A stretch of DNA of 64,000 nucleotides from Porphyra umbilicalis (GCA_002049455.2 KV919012.1:54409-118408); one strand, 5' to 3'. Positions 1 through 9,715 are shown, counted from the first letter of the stretch. A program made the numbers and translations. Notes: generated by a model not told the origin, from the letters alone.

Positions 1-1333
1 CCACCACGGAAGTGCACTTGAGTCCGTCTACGTCCTTGTTCTTGATCATCCTCTTGACGCCGGCCACGTTCACGTGGCCAAGACGCTCATGCCATGGCTG
101 CAGAGAGGCCACCGCAGCAACATCCGACAGTGGGGCCATGTCCAGGTGGTAGAGCCCGTTATTACGCGTGCCGCACGCAGCATTCTTCTCGTTCATCTTG
201 ATGATGAACATACCGAGCTTGAACGACACTTCCGCACCGCGTTCCTCCATCATGCCGACCGACTTGAGGTTGAAGCCCATGGTAGGAACATGGAGTACCT
301 TCTCCAACTTGATCTTGCGCGTCTTGCCGTTAACGATGACATTGAGCACGACGGTTCCGACGCCCGCCGTGGCTACGGACCCCTTGTCACCCATGGTGAC
401 GCTGCGTCCCGTAGTCGTTTTGTAGTCATCGAAACACGCACGCATCCAGCACATGTGTGCAGACGCCGCAGAGTCGACAAGCCACGACTCGGAAATGTCA
501 TCCTTGTCATCCGCGTTGCCAACGAGACAGATGGCGTCGTCGCTGTCGCTACCGTCATCAGCCGCAATCGCGGCCACCTTGTCCTGTCTCTGCCTCTTGG
601 CCTTGAGCTCTGGGCAATCATGAGCGATGTGCCCAAACTTGTGGCAACAGTAGCACTCGATCTTGGAAAGGGCACCACGGCGGCCTTGACCTCGATAGTT
701 GGCGCCGACGAGTGCCATGTCACCAATGCGCTTGGTCGACGGTGACTTGTCCGCCTGCCGCCGCTCCTCCTGAAGCAAGCGGCTCTTGACAAAGTCGAGG
801 CTTAGCTCGTCCTCGCCCTTGGCGTCTAGAGCCACCAGCAGGTTCTCATACTTTGACGTCAGCCCATTGAGAACGCTCATGGCGACATCCATCTCCGTCA
901 CCTCGCCGCCAATGACCGTGAGGTTCTCGCCGAGGTTGCGCACGCGGTTGTTATAGCCCAGCATGCCCTCGCCGACGTTCATCGCGACGGTGTAGAATTC
1001 GCATCGCGCCTTCATCTTGTCCATCAAACTCTTGCGCTGGAAGACGCCTTGCAGGGTCGACCACAGTTCCGCCGTCGTCTTGCACCCCGACACGTGCTCG
1101 AGCTGCTCAGACCCAAGGATGAGCCTGGTGATGGCGCTCGCCTTCGTGTATCGACGCTTTCACACCGCCAACTCGTGGTCCTCCGCGTCCGTCGGCTTGC
1201 CGTCTTCGTCAAGCATGTCGTTCAGATCGCGCAGCGTCAGGATCATCTTGATCGGCTGGCGCCACTCGGGGAAGTTCGTCTCCGTCAACTTGTCAATCTT
1301 GATGCCGCCCATGCCGGCTGCGCCACCGTCCAT
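1..1333 (-). pseudogene. Broken copia Gag and protease start
   Basis: Starts at the ATG at 1333-1331, equivalent to the start of the two intact 1308-residue copia polyproteins here (MDGGAAG...). It carries the UBN2-type Gag region, a CCHC zinc knuckle (spacing C-x2-C-x4-H-x4-C, about 613-655) and the aspartic protease signature LVDSAASAH near 480, then continues past the window edge into the GAG-pre-integrase region. A TGA at 1162-1160 replaces the Trp codon found in both intact copies, so translation would stop after 57 residues. The rest of the frame looks open, so this nonsense change is the main visible lesion. Homology is clear; function is very unlikely. Confidence 0.85.
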
Positions 1334-1497
1334 GATGCCTGCTTGTCGTAGCGCTTCCCGATCTTGCCGAACCTTGCGCCTTGACCGTCACGTCCTTGAA
1401 CCACCTTGCACTCGTCTTCTTCGCACTTGTCGCGACCGCCGCAACGCCGTCTGGCACACCTTGCCCTTGTAACAGCCCCGGCTCTGAGCCCATAACC

Positions 1498-1815
1498 TGT
1501 TAAAACGCAGTAGGGATGGGGGATGGGGGACCACGGTGAAGTGGTTGAGTGGCTTGAGCTTGTGTGTATGTGTGCGAACGTGCTTTGTTCGTTGTCTCTC
1601 CAAAGCGCCCCTCTTCCCATCAAGGGCACTCCTCAAGTAGTCCAAGTCGGAGCACTCAAGCCCACCACGCAGCCCAAGCAGCTCGCCCGCGCACGCGCCC
1701 GCCCACACTCTGAATCAAAACGCTCACCAAATCAAAACATCAGAGACCAAAGCAAAGCCCACGCAAATCAAAGCATCAGAAGCGCAAGAACAAAAAATGT
1801 GAAATCGCAAAAATT
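1498..1815 (-). repeat. Degenerate copia LTR of element A
   Basis: The sequence next to the primer site ends like the intact LTRs (TTTTAACA against TTTTCAACA) and shares blocks with them, including the CA-rich stretch near 1565 and the CACCAAATCAAAA segment near 1725-1740. The outer LTR end with TGTTGGACTG is missing. Similarity is lost around 1800-1815, so the LTR is truncated or overwritten before the Pol III-like unit at 1887. Confidence 0.65.
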
Positions 1816-1886
1816 TCACTCAAAATCGCACGGGTACAAATGTCGAATGCACCAGCGGTCACCAAACCGCGAGGAAGTCGCATGGG

Positions 1887-1997
1887 TAGCCTAGTGGGAA
1901 GTAGGCACCCACTCTCATTAGGCGTGACCTTCGGGTCGCGTCCGGAAGTCGGGGGTTCGAACCCTGTCAATACCTGGTTTCTTGAATTTTGCTTTTT
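1887..1997 (+). repeat. tRNA-derived SINE-like Pol III unit
   Basis: TAGCCTAGTGGG at 1887-1898 fits the tRNA A-box and GGTTCGAACCC at 1954-1964 is a perfect B-box, at a spacing suited to a class II (long variable arm) tRNA. Between them GTGACC-TTCG-GGTCGC forms a variable-arm-like hairpin. A TTTTT run at 1993-1997 could end Pol III transcription. The acceptor stem does not pair and the anticodon arm is poor, so this is not a functional tRNA gene. A tRNA-derived SINE head is the simplest reading. It lies exactly between the copia LTR remnant and the gypsy fragment. Confidence 0.5.
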
Positions 1998-2026
1998 ACA
2001 GCTAGAGGGCTTACAGTGGCGTTAAG

Positions 2027-3490
2027 CATGATGTTCCAACACAGTTTTGGCACCAGGTGTGCAACCTGTTGTCCGTCGAGGCCAAGGTGACCGCACCGTC
2101 GCGACCGCAGACGAACGGGCAAGCTGAGCGGTTCAACCGCACGATGGGCCGCATCCTCGACCACTACGTCGCCGAGCACTCCTCTACGTGGGACACTCTC
2201 CTCTCGGCGCTCACGTTTGCGTACAACAAGCACCCACATGCGGCGACCAAGGTCGCTCCGTTCGAGCTCGTCAACCCGTTGGGAGTGGCCAGCTGGTCTA
2301 TCAAGGACCTGACGCGGAGGAGGCGGTACCCGGCAACGGCGCAACGGGGCACCCACGCCGAGAAGAAGGAGCAGGCCGCCTTCCTGACGCGCTTGGTGCG
2401 CCTGATCCCGCGGATCCGGGAGGCTCTGGCGGCAGCGCAGCAGCGGTACAAGCGCAACCACGATGCACGCATCCGACCCCAACCGACTGGGCTGGAAGTC
2501 GGCGGGTTCGCCTTCAAGCGGCACCATGACTACAACGGCAGTACGCTTGGTCACCGGGCCCAAGGACCCTTTCGTGTCGTCCACATCGAGGGGCCAACCG
2601 CCGTGCTCGACATCAAGGGCGAGCACCGGCGGGAAAACATTGTGCACCTGGTGCGCGACCCGTCAGGGCCCCCAGCCGAGCCGGCCCTACACCCCTCAAT
2701 GGATGCCACGGTCCGGCCCCACGGGCCTAGGCCCGACGGGCACACGTATCACATCGACCAGATACTGGACCATGCCGACGGCGAGGACGGCCGCCTATTG
2801 GTCAAGGTGACATGGACCGGATACGAGGAGGCCACGTGGGAGGACGCCTCCGTCGCACCCCACGAAACCCTGCGGCTGTACCTGCGCTGCGCGAGCCGCC
2901 GGGGCCTCCTCCACACGGCGGCGGACCGGCCCCCGGGCGTGACCGGGGACGATGACGCGGCCGCCGAGGCGGGGACCGCGCCCGCACCCTCGGTCGCGGC
3001 GGAGCCCGGGGCCCCGGCGGGCCCAGATCCGCCGGTCGGCCCGCCCCTCCAGGGGGCGCGCCCCGGGGTGGGCCCGCGCCGGGGGTGCGGAGGGCGTCGC
3101 CAGCGGGGCGCAACCCCGGCATCGGCGCACGGAAGATGCGTAACGAAGGGCGTCCCGCCAGTTGGACGGTGCCCCGGGATCAGCACGCGCCGGGTGCGTA
3201 CGGAGGGCGTAGCGCCAGTGGGGCGACGCCCCAGGGTCGACGCGCGACAGGGACGCAGCGGAGGGCATATCGCCAGTAGGGCGGCGCCCCCATGGCGTGG
3301 TGGCGCCCGTCGTGACGGAGGGCTTACCGCCAGTGGGGCGGCGCCTCAATTCGGCGCACAAAAGGTGCGTAACGAAGGGCGTAGCGCCAGTCGGGCGGTA
3401 CCCCGGGATCGGCACGCGCCGGGTGCGTACGGAGGGCGTAGCGCCAGTGGGGCGACGCCTCAGGATCGACGCGCGACAGGGACGCTATAG
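2027..3490 (+). pseudogene. Ty3/gypsy chromovirus integrase C-terminus with chromodomain
   Basis: The open frame begins mid-domain with FWHQVCNLL. It holds the end of an rve integrase core (RPQTNGQAERFNR, with the catalytic Glu kept at about codon 24 counted from 2057), then the integrase C-terminal domain, and a chromodomain from about 2747 to 2880 (YHIDQILDH, then VTWTGYEEATWED). This is the normal order at the end of a chromovirus Pol. Everything upstream (Gag, PR, RT, RNase H and the first integrase Asp residues) is missing. After the chromodomain the frame stays open through a minisatellite until the stop at 3488-3490, so the last ~130 residues are repeat-encoded and Arg/Gly-rich. The stretch before the GTG at 2057 has no convincing start, so this is a truncated fragment. 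Confidence 0.85.
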
Positions 3491-4161
3491 CGTGTAGCCA
3501 GTGGGGCAACGCCCCACGGCGTCGTGGCGCCCGCCGTGACGGAGGGCGTAGCGCCAGTGGGGCGACGCCCCGGGCTCGGGGCGCGACGAGGGCGCAGCGG
3601 AGGACGTAACGCCAGCGAGGCGACGCCTCCGGGTGTGTACGGAGGGCGTAGCGCCAATGGGGCGACGCCCCGGGGTCGACGCTCGACACCGACGCAGCGA
3701 AGGGCGTATCGCCAGTGCGGCGGCGCCCCCACGGCGTCGTGGCGCCCGTCGTGACGGAGGGCGGATCGCCAGTGGGGCGGCGCCCCAACGGCGTCGTGGC
3801 GCCCGTCGTCGCAGCGGAGGGCGTATCGCCAGTGGGGCGGCGCCCCCGGGTGCGTACGGAGGGCGTAGCGCCCGTGGGGCGACGCCCGGGGTCGACGCGC
3901 GACAGGGACGCAGCGGAGGGCGTATCGCCCGTGGGGCGGCACCCCCACGACGTCGTGAGGCCCGTCGTCGCAGCGGAGGGCGTATCGCCTGTGGGGCGGC
4001 GCCCCCACGGCGTCGTGGCGCACGTCGTGACGGAGGGCGTAGCACCAGTGGGGCGACGCCCCGGGGTCGACGCGCGACAGGTACGCAGCGGAGGGCGGAT
4101 CGGCACAAGGGCGGCGCCCCCACAGCGTCGTGGCGCTTGTCGTCGCAGCGAAGGGCGTATC
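3090..4161. repeat. Palindromic-core minisatellite, left part (about 20 units)
   Basis: About 20 tandem units of roughly 55-60 bp share the core CGCCAGTGGGGCGRCGCCCC, whose second half is close to palindromic. The bases between cores fall into a few recurring classes: one with ACGGCGTCGTGGCGCCCGTC, one with GGGTCGACGCGCGACAGGGA, and one with ATCGGCACGCGCCGGGTGCG. The classes are mixed along the array. It starts inside the 3' part of the gypsy frame and is cut at 4161 by a copia insertion. It resumes at 9123. Confidence 0.85.
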
Positions 4162-4580
4162 TGTTGGACTGTGATGCTCGTCGCCGGCTCAACTGGCGGT
4201 TCGCGGATGGATGATGGTCGGTGACCCTTATGGTACCCCACATGGTATATTTGCAAGACGTGGTCAAGTTGCACACATTCGTGTTGGGTGATCTTGGGGC
4301 GTTACTTTTGGCATGTTTTGGATTTGATCTTCGCTTTGCTCTAGTGGCTTTTGATTTGGTGAGTGATTCGATTTGGTGCGAGGGCGTGGGCGTCGGTGTG
4401 GGCGCGAGAGGGGGGAGCACTTGGGCCGGTGGGGACTATTTGAGAGGTGCTCTCGGTTGGGAGAGGCGGGCGAACCTTGAGACAACCAACAAAGCACGTT
4501 CGCACACACACACACAAGCTCAAGCCACTCAACCACTTCACCGTGGTCCCCCAACCCCTATCCCCACCGCGTTTTCAACA
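4162..4580 (+). repeat. 5' LTR of copia element B
   Basis: Runs from TGTTGGACTG to TTTTCAACA, with the short inverted ends TGTTG/CAACA. A CA dinucleotide run lies near 4502-4513. Promoter and polyadenylation signals are expected here from LTR biology, but no clear TATA box was identified. Confidence 0.95.
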
Positions 4581-4582
4581 GG

Positions 4583-4593
4583 TTATGGGCCCA
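4583..4593 (+). other. Primer-binding site matching the initiator tRNA-Met anticodon region
   Basis: TTATGGGCCCA begins two bases after the LTR. It is complementary to GGGCCCAUAA-type sequence of the eukaryotic initiator tRNA-Met anticodon stem-loop, not to a tRNA 3' end. This is the half-tRNA priming arrangement known from Drosophila copia. The match is seen in the sequence; use as the primer is inferred. Confidence 0.75.
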
Positions 4594-4741
4594 GAGCCGG
4601 GGCTGTGACAAGAGCAAGGTGTGCCAGCTGGTGTCGCGGCGGTCGCGGCAAGTGCGAAGAGGACGAGGTCAAGGTGGTTCAAGGACGTGACGGTCAAGGC
4701 GCACGGCTCGGCACGGTCGGGCGCTACGACAAGAAGACATC

Positions 4742-7700
4742 ATGGACGGAGGCGCTGCCGGCATGGGCGGCATCAAGATCGACAAGTTGACGGAGACGAA
4801 CTTCCACGAGTGGCGTCAGCGCATTAAGATGGTCCTCGCGCTGCGCGACCTGGACGATATGCTTGACGAGGACGGCAAGCCGACGGACGCGGAGACCCGC
4901 GAGTTGGCGGTGTGGAAGCGTCGAGACACGAAGGCGAGCGCCATCATCAGGCTCACCCTTGGGTCTAAGCAGCTCGAGCACGTGTCGGGCTGCAAGACGA
5001 CGGCGGAAATGTGGTCGACGCTGCAAGGTGTCTTCCAGCGCAAGAGTTTGATGAACAAGATGAAGGCGCGACGCGAGTTCTACGCCGTCGAAATGACCGT
5101 CGGCGAGGGCATGCTGGGCTACATCAACCGCGTGCGCAACCTCGGCGAGAACCTCAAGGCCATGGGCGGCGAGGTGACGGAGATGGATGTCGCCATGAGC
5201 GTTCTCAACGGGCTGACGTCAAAGTATGAGAACCTGCTGGTGGCTCTAGACGCCAAGGGCGAGGACGAGCTAAGCCTCGACTTTGTCGAGAGCCGCTTGC
5301 TTCAGGAGGAGCGGCGTCAGGCGGACAAGTCACCAGCGATCAAGCGCATTGGTGACATGGCACTCGTCGGCGCCAACTATCGAGGTCAAGGCCGCCGTGG
5401 TGACCTCTCCAAGATCGAGTGCTACTACTGCCATACGTTTGGGCACATCTCTCGCGATTGCCTAGAGCTCAAGGCCAAGAAGCAGAGACAGGACAAGGTG
5501 GCCGCGATTGCGGCTGACGATGGTAGCGACAGCGACGACGCTATCTGTTTGGTGGGCAATGCAGCTGACACCGATGACATCTCCAAGTCGTGGCTTGTGG
5601 ACTCTGCGGCGTCTGCACACATGTGCTGGATACGCGGGTGCTTTGACGACTACCATACGACCACGGGACGGAGCGTCACGATGGGTGACAAGGGATCCGT
5701 AGCCACGGCCGGCGTCGGAACCGTCGTGCTCAATGTCATCGTTCACGGCATGACGCGCAAGATCAAGTTGGAGAAGGTACTCCATGTTCCTACAATGGGC
5801 TTCAACCTCATGTCGGTCGGCATGATGGAGGAGCGTGGGGCGGAAGTGTCATTCAAGGGCGGTAAGACGATCATCAAGATGAACGAGGAGACTGCTGCGT
5901 GCGGCACGCGGAAGAGTGGGCTCTACCACCTGGACATGGCCCCACTGTCGGATATTGCTGCGGTGGCCTCTCTTCAGCTCTGGCATGAGCGCCTTGGGCA
6001 CGTCAACGTGGCTGGCGTTAAGCGGATGATCAAGAACAAGGACATCAATGGACTCAAGTGCTCTTCCATGGCGGTCAAGGACGTCTGCGAGCCGTGCGTG
6101 TATGGAAAGGCGGCTATGACGCCTATGCCTAGTGCAGGAGGAGGTCGAGTGACCAAGCGCTTGCAGCTCGTGCACTCGGACCTGGGCGGGCCAATGTCCG
6201 AGCCGTCGCGTGGCGGTGCGCTCTTCTTTGGCACCTTCACCGACGACTTCTCCCGTTGGACCGACGTGGTCTTCCTGCAGAAGAAGAGCGATCTGCTCTG
6301 TGAGTACAAGAAGTGGCTGACTAAGGCCCAGCTGCACACGGGAACCAAAATCAAGATCCTGCGATCCGACAATGGCGGCGAGTACGTGTCGAACGCATTC
6401 AAGGCTCTTCACGATGAGAACGGCACGACGCACCAGACAACGGTGCCTGACACGCCGCAGCAGAACGGGGTTGCTGAGCGGCTCAACCGAGTTCTCGTGG
6501 AGATGGCTCGCACCATGATGCGACACAAGGACGTCGATCAGGATCTTTGGGCGGATGCCATTATGACGGCGGTGTACATCAAGAACCGCGTCACGAGCAG
6601 GGCGCTTCCTGTTGGCAAGACGCCTTTTGAGCTGTGGACCGGGAATAAGCCCGACGTAAGCCACATGCGGGTGTTTGGGTCGACATGCTGGGTCGTGCTG
6701 CACAAGAGTCACATCGACGGCAAGTTTGGCGACAAGGCGGCGAAGGGCGTCTTCTTAGGCTATCCCGACGGCAGCAAGGCGTACAAGGTCATCCTCGACG
6801 ACGGCAAGGTCGTCAAGGCACGAAGCGTCGTGTTCGCCGAGACGAACGGAAGCGAGGTCGCAGAAGTTGCGGAGGAGCTTCCCGAAGACGAAGTTGTCGA
6901 AGTCGAGACGGGCTTGCGTTCTGCAAGCGACGGCAAAGACGTAGATGCTGACAATGACGACAAGGACGACAAGCAAGACGATGGATCTGACAAGTCCGCG
7001 GACGAAAATCAAGGTTGTGGCGGCTCTCAAGACACGCTGCGTCGGAGAGGCAGAGCGCGGCGAGCACCTGTCGAGTACTGGCGACCGGTGAGCCTGGTTG
7101 CTCACGAGGCGCCCACGACGTACGTGCAAGCCGTTCAAGGGCAAGAATCGGCTAAGTGGAAGATTGCTATGGACGAGGAGATGGAAGCTATCCGCAAGAA
7201 CAAGACTTGGCGCTTGACGGATCGCCCGGCCAGTCGACGCGTGCTGAAGGGCAAGTGGGTGTACAAGGTCAAGAGCGAGATGGACAAGAACGGGAACAAC
7301 ACGACGCGGCACAAGGCGCGCCTGTGCTTCATGGGGAACCGGCAGATCAAGGGGCTCGACTTCAACGAGACGTTCGCGCCGGTGGCCAAGTTTACCACCA
7401 TTCGATGCATCCTGGCGATGACGGCGGCGAACGGGTGGGAGCTACATCAGATGGACGTCAAGACGGCATTCCTCAACGGCGACCTTGACGAGGAGGTCTA
7501 CATGGAGCAACCAGACGGCTATGTCGATCCGACGTATCCTGACAAGGTGTGTCGTCTCCTCCAAGCGCTGTATGGGTTGAAGCAAGCCCCCAAGATGAGG
7601 TACGCCAAGCTCGACGACTTCCTCAAGTCGCAGGGGTTTGACAACATTGACCCGGATGCATGCCTCTACCTCCTTATGGATGACGGCGAAATCATCATCG

Positions 7701-8668
7701 TCCTGGTGTACGTCGACGATCTTCTTTTGGTGGCATCAAGCCTGGCGGCGATCTACAAGATTAAGGACGCTCTGCACAAGCGTTTTGAGATGAAGGACCT
7801 GGGCGAGGCGAAGGTCATCCTCGGGCTAGAGATTAGACGTGACAAGGCGTTGGGCACGCTCAAGCTGTCGCAGGGCAAGTACGCGGCGCAAGTGCTGGAG
7901 AAGTTCGGGATGGCGGAGTGCAACCCGATCGGAACGCCGCTGGAGGTGGGCCTGCAGCTGGTCAAGGCCGACGAGAGCGACGACGTGCTGCCCTACCGCG
8001 AAGCTGTCGGCAGTCTTATGTACCTGATGGTCGGGACACGTCCTGACCTCGCCTTCGCCATCGGGAAGGTGAGTCGTTTTGTCTCGTGCTACGGCAAGGA
8101 GCATTGGGCGGCGATTAAGCGCGTTCTACGGTACGTCAAGGGTTCGATGGACAAGGGGCTGGTCTTCGACAAGAACTCTTCCTGTGTTCTACAAGGCTTT
8201 AGTGATGCCGACTGGGCGGGTGACCACGAGACGCGACGTTCTACGACGGGCTTCACCTTCATCTTTGGCGGAGCAGCCGTCAGCTGGGGTTCTAAGTTGC
8301 AGAAGACGGTGGCGCTGTCGACGATGGAAGCCGAGTACATGGCTCTATGTGAGGCCAGCAAGGAAGCTGTTTGGCTCAACAAGCTCGTGCAAAGCGTTGC
8401 AACTCAAGGGCTGCGGACAGCGATCTCGGGCGGGCCGATCAACATCAAGGTCGACAACAGCGGGTGCATTGACTTCTCCAAGAACCCCGTCGAGCACAAG
8501 CGCACCAAGCACATCGACATTCGATACCACTTTGTGCGCGAGGCCATCACGACGGACAAGGTGACACTGGAGCATTGTGCAACTGACGACATGGTGGCGG
8601 ACCCGATGACGAAGGAGCTCGGCAAGACCAAGCACGACAAGCATGTCGAGGCCATGGGGCTTTGCTGA
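4742..8668 (+). CDS. Copia Gag-Pol polyprotein, 1308 residues
   Basis: A single uninterrupted polyprotein that should make capsid, protease, integrase, reverse transcriptase and RNase H for cytoplasmic particles and genomic integration. Visible in order: UBN2-type Gag (about 15-200), CCHC knuckle at 227-240, protease Asp287 in LVDSAASAH, GAG-pre-integrase around 414-455, and integrase D480/D543/E579 with exact D-D35-E spacing. An acidic linker follows (about 700-750), then reverse transcriptase with YVDD at 991-993, and RNase H with D1155, E1196 and D1238. The start is the first ATG after a 161-base leader and matches element C. One oddity: Arg953 stands where element C has Trp in the conserved KQAPKMWY motif, which may weaken the reverse transcriptase. 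Confidence 0.96.
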   Translation: MDGGAAGMGGIKIDKLTETNFHEWRQRIKMVLALRDLDDMLDEDGKPTDAETRELAVWKRRDTKASAIIRLTLGSKQLEHVSGCKTTAEMWSTLQGVFQRKSLMNKMKARREFYAVEMTVGEGMLGYINRVRNLGENLKAMGGEVTEMDVAMSVLNGLTSKYENLLVALDAKGEDELSLDFVESRLLQEERRQADKSPAIKRIGDMALVGANYRGQGRRGDLSKIECYYCHTFGHISRDCLELKAKKQRQDKVAAIAADDGSDSDDAICLVGNAADTDDISKSWLVDSAASAHMCWIRGCFDDYHTTTGRSVTMGDKGSVATAGVGTVVLNVIVHGMTRKIKLEKVLHVPTMGFNLMSVGMMEERGAEVSFKGGKTIIKMNEETAACGTRKSGLYHLDMAPLSDIAAVASLQLWHERLGHVNVAGVKRMIKNKDINGLKCSSMAVKDVCEPCVYGKAAMTPMPSAGGGRVTKRLQLVHSDLGGPMSEPSRGGALFFGTFTDDFSRWTDVVFLQKKSDLLCEYKKWLTKAQLHTGTKIKILRSDNGGEYVSNAFKALHDENGTTHQTTVPDTPQQNGVAERLNRVLVEMARTMMRHKDVDQDLWADAIMTAVYIKNRVTSRALPVGKTPFELWTGNKPDVSHMRVFGSTCWVVLHKSHIDGKFGDKAAKGVFLGYPDGSKAYKVILDDGKVVKARSVVFAETNGSEVAEVAEELPEDEVVEVETGLRSASDGKDVDADNDDKDDKQDDGSDKSADENQGCGGSQDTLRRRGRARRAPVEYWRPVSLVAHEAPTTYVQAVQGQESAKWKIAMDEEMEAIRKNKTWRLTDRPASRRVLKGKWVYKVKSEMDKNGNNTTRHKARLCFMGNRQIKGLDFNETFAPVAKFTTIRCILAMTAANGWELHQMDVKTAFLNGDLDEEVYMEQPDGYVDPTYPDKVCRLLQALYGLKQAPKMRYAKLDDFLKSQGFDNIDPDACLYLLMDDGEIIIVLVYVDDLLLVASSLAAIYKIKDALHKRFEMKDLGEAKVILGLEIRRDKALGTLKLSQGKYAAQVLEKFGMAECNPIGTPLEVGLQLVKADESDDVLPYREAVGSLMYLMVGTRPDLAFAIGKVSRFVSCYGKEHWAAIKRVLRYVKGSMDKGLVFDKNSSCVLQGFSDADWAGDHETRRSTTGFTFIFGGAAVSWGSKLQKTVALSTMEAEYMALCEASKEAVWLNKLVQSVATQGLRTAISGGPINIKVDNSGCIDFSKNPVEHKRTKHIDIRYHFVREAITTDKVTLEHCATDDMVADPMTKELGKTKHDKHVEAMGLC

Positions 8669-8690
8669 ATACAAGAACCGCCGCGGCAAC

Positions 8691-8703
8691 AAGCAAGAAG
8701 GAG
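8691..8703 (+). other. Polypurine tract of element B
   Basis: AAGCAAGAAGGAG directly precedes the 3' LTR, the normal position of the plus-strand primer. It is interrupted by a single C. Confidence 0.7.
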
Positions 8704-9122
8704 TGTTGGACTGTGATGCTCGTCGCCGGCTCAACTGGCGGTTCGCGGATGGATGATGGTCGGTGACCCTTATGGTACCCCACATGGTACATTTGCAAGA
8801 CGTGGTCAAGTTGCACACATTTGTGTTGGGTCATCTTGGGGCGTTACTTTTGGCATGTTTTGGATTTGATCTTCGCTTTGCTCTAGTGGCTTTTGATTTG
8901 GTGAGTGATTCGATTTGGTGCGAGGGCGTGGGCGTCGGTGTGGGCGCGAGAGGGGGGAGCACTTGGGCCGGTGGGGACTATTTGAGAGGTGCTCTCGGTT
9001 GGGAGAGGCGGGCGAACCTTGAGACAACCAACAAAGCACGTTCGCACACACACACACGAGCTCAAGCCACTCAACCACTTCACCGTGGTCCCCCAACCCC
9101 TATCCCCACTGCGTTTTCAACA
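8704..9122 (+). repeat. 3' LTR of copia element B
   Basis: Same length and ends as the 5' LTR, with about five substitutions (for example TACATT against TATATT near the start, and CCACTGCG against CCACCGCG near the end). Followed by GTATC, the second copy of the target duplication. Confidence 0.95.
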
Positions 9123-9715
9123 GTATCGCCATGGGGGCGGCGCCGCCACGGCGTCGTGGCGCCCGTCGTGACGGAGGGCGAGTCGCCAGTGGGGCGACGC
9201 CCCGAGTTCGGCGCGCGCAAGAGGCGCAGCGAAGGGCTTATCGCCAGTGGGGCGACACCCCCACGGCGTCGTGGCGCCCGTCGTAACGCCGGGCGTACCG
9301 CCAGTGGGGCGGCGCCCCGGGCTCGGCGTGCAACGAGAGCGCAGCGGAGGGCGTATCCCGATTGGGGCGGCGCCCCGTGGTAGGAACGCGCCCGGTGCGG
9401 ACCGAAGGGCGTGCCGCAATTGGGGCGACACTCCGGGATCGATACGCGCCCGGTGCCAAGCGGACGGCGTACCGCCATTGGGACGACGCCCCGGGATGGG
9501 CACACGCCCGGTGCGGAACGGAGGGCGTATCGCCAGTGCGGCGGCACCCCTTGATCGGCACGCGCCTGGTGCGCGGCGGTGGGCGTACCGCCATTGGGGC
9601 GGCGCCCTCACGGCGACGCGGCGCCCGTCAGAGAGAAGGGCGTGTCGCCAGTGGGGCGGCGCCCCCGGATTGGCACACACCGGGCGCGCAGCGGAGGACC
9701 CCGCCAGGGGTCACA
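9123..9715. repeat. Palindromic-core minisatellite, right part (about 10 units)
   Basis: Continuation of the array at 3090-4161 beyond copia element B. About ten more units have the same core at roughly 57 bp spacing, again with mixed spacer classes. The first bases (GTATCGCC) restore the core that was interrupted at 4161. Units degrade toward 9700, where the array gives way to non-repetitive GC-rich sequence. Confidence 0.85.

Larger units (their letters stand above)
1..1815 (-). mobile_element. Partial Ty1/copia retrotransposon (element A)
   Basis: Read on the minus strand, this is the 5' part of a copia element: a degraded LTR (1815 to 1498), a primer-binding site, a short leader and gag plus the protease start, running off the window edge at base 1. 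It is homologous along its length to the two complete copia elements at 4162-9122 and 11412-16371, but the LTR is clearly more diverged and gag has a nonsense codon. The primer site at 1485-1495 reads TTATGGGCTCA on the minus strand, one base different from the site in the intact copies. The inner end of the LTR is clear; the outer end near 1815 is an estimate of where similarity fades. Confidence 0.85.
4162..9122 (+). mobile_element. Complete Ty1/copia LTR retrotransposon (element B)
   Basis: The element has two 419 bp LTRs (4162-4580 and 8704-9122), a primer-binding site, a leader, one intact Gag-Pol frame (4742-8668) and a purine tract before the 3' LTR. It is flanked by the 5 bp direct repeat GTATC (4157-4161 and 9123-9127), a target site duplication of the size usual for copia. 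The LTRs differ at about five positions by eye, so the insertion looks fairly young. The insertion split a minisatellite unit, and the two halves join cleanly once the element and one GTATC are removed. Confidence 0.97.

Noticed and set aside
1880-1980. Functional tRNA-Ser/Leu gene
   Set aside because: A- and B-boxes are good, but the acceptor stem does not pair and no credible anticodon arm forms.
5849-6712. Antisense frames inside the copia genes (and the equivalent at 13098-13967)
   Set aside because: They are mirror frames of the conserved integrase region and recur only because the sense protein is conserved.
3090-9715. CRISPR-like array (regular repeats with varied spacers)
   Set aside because: Spacers recur in a few classes, cores are degenerate, there are no cas genes, and the context is a eukaryotic retrotransposon-rich region.
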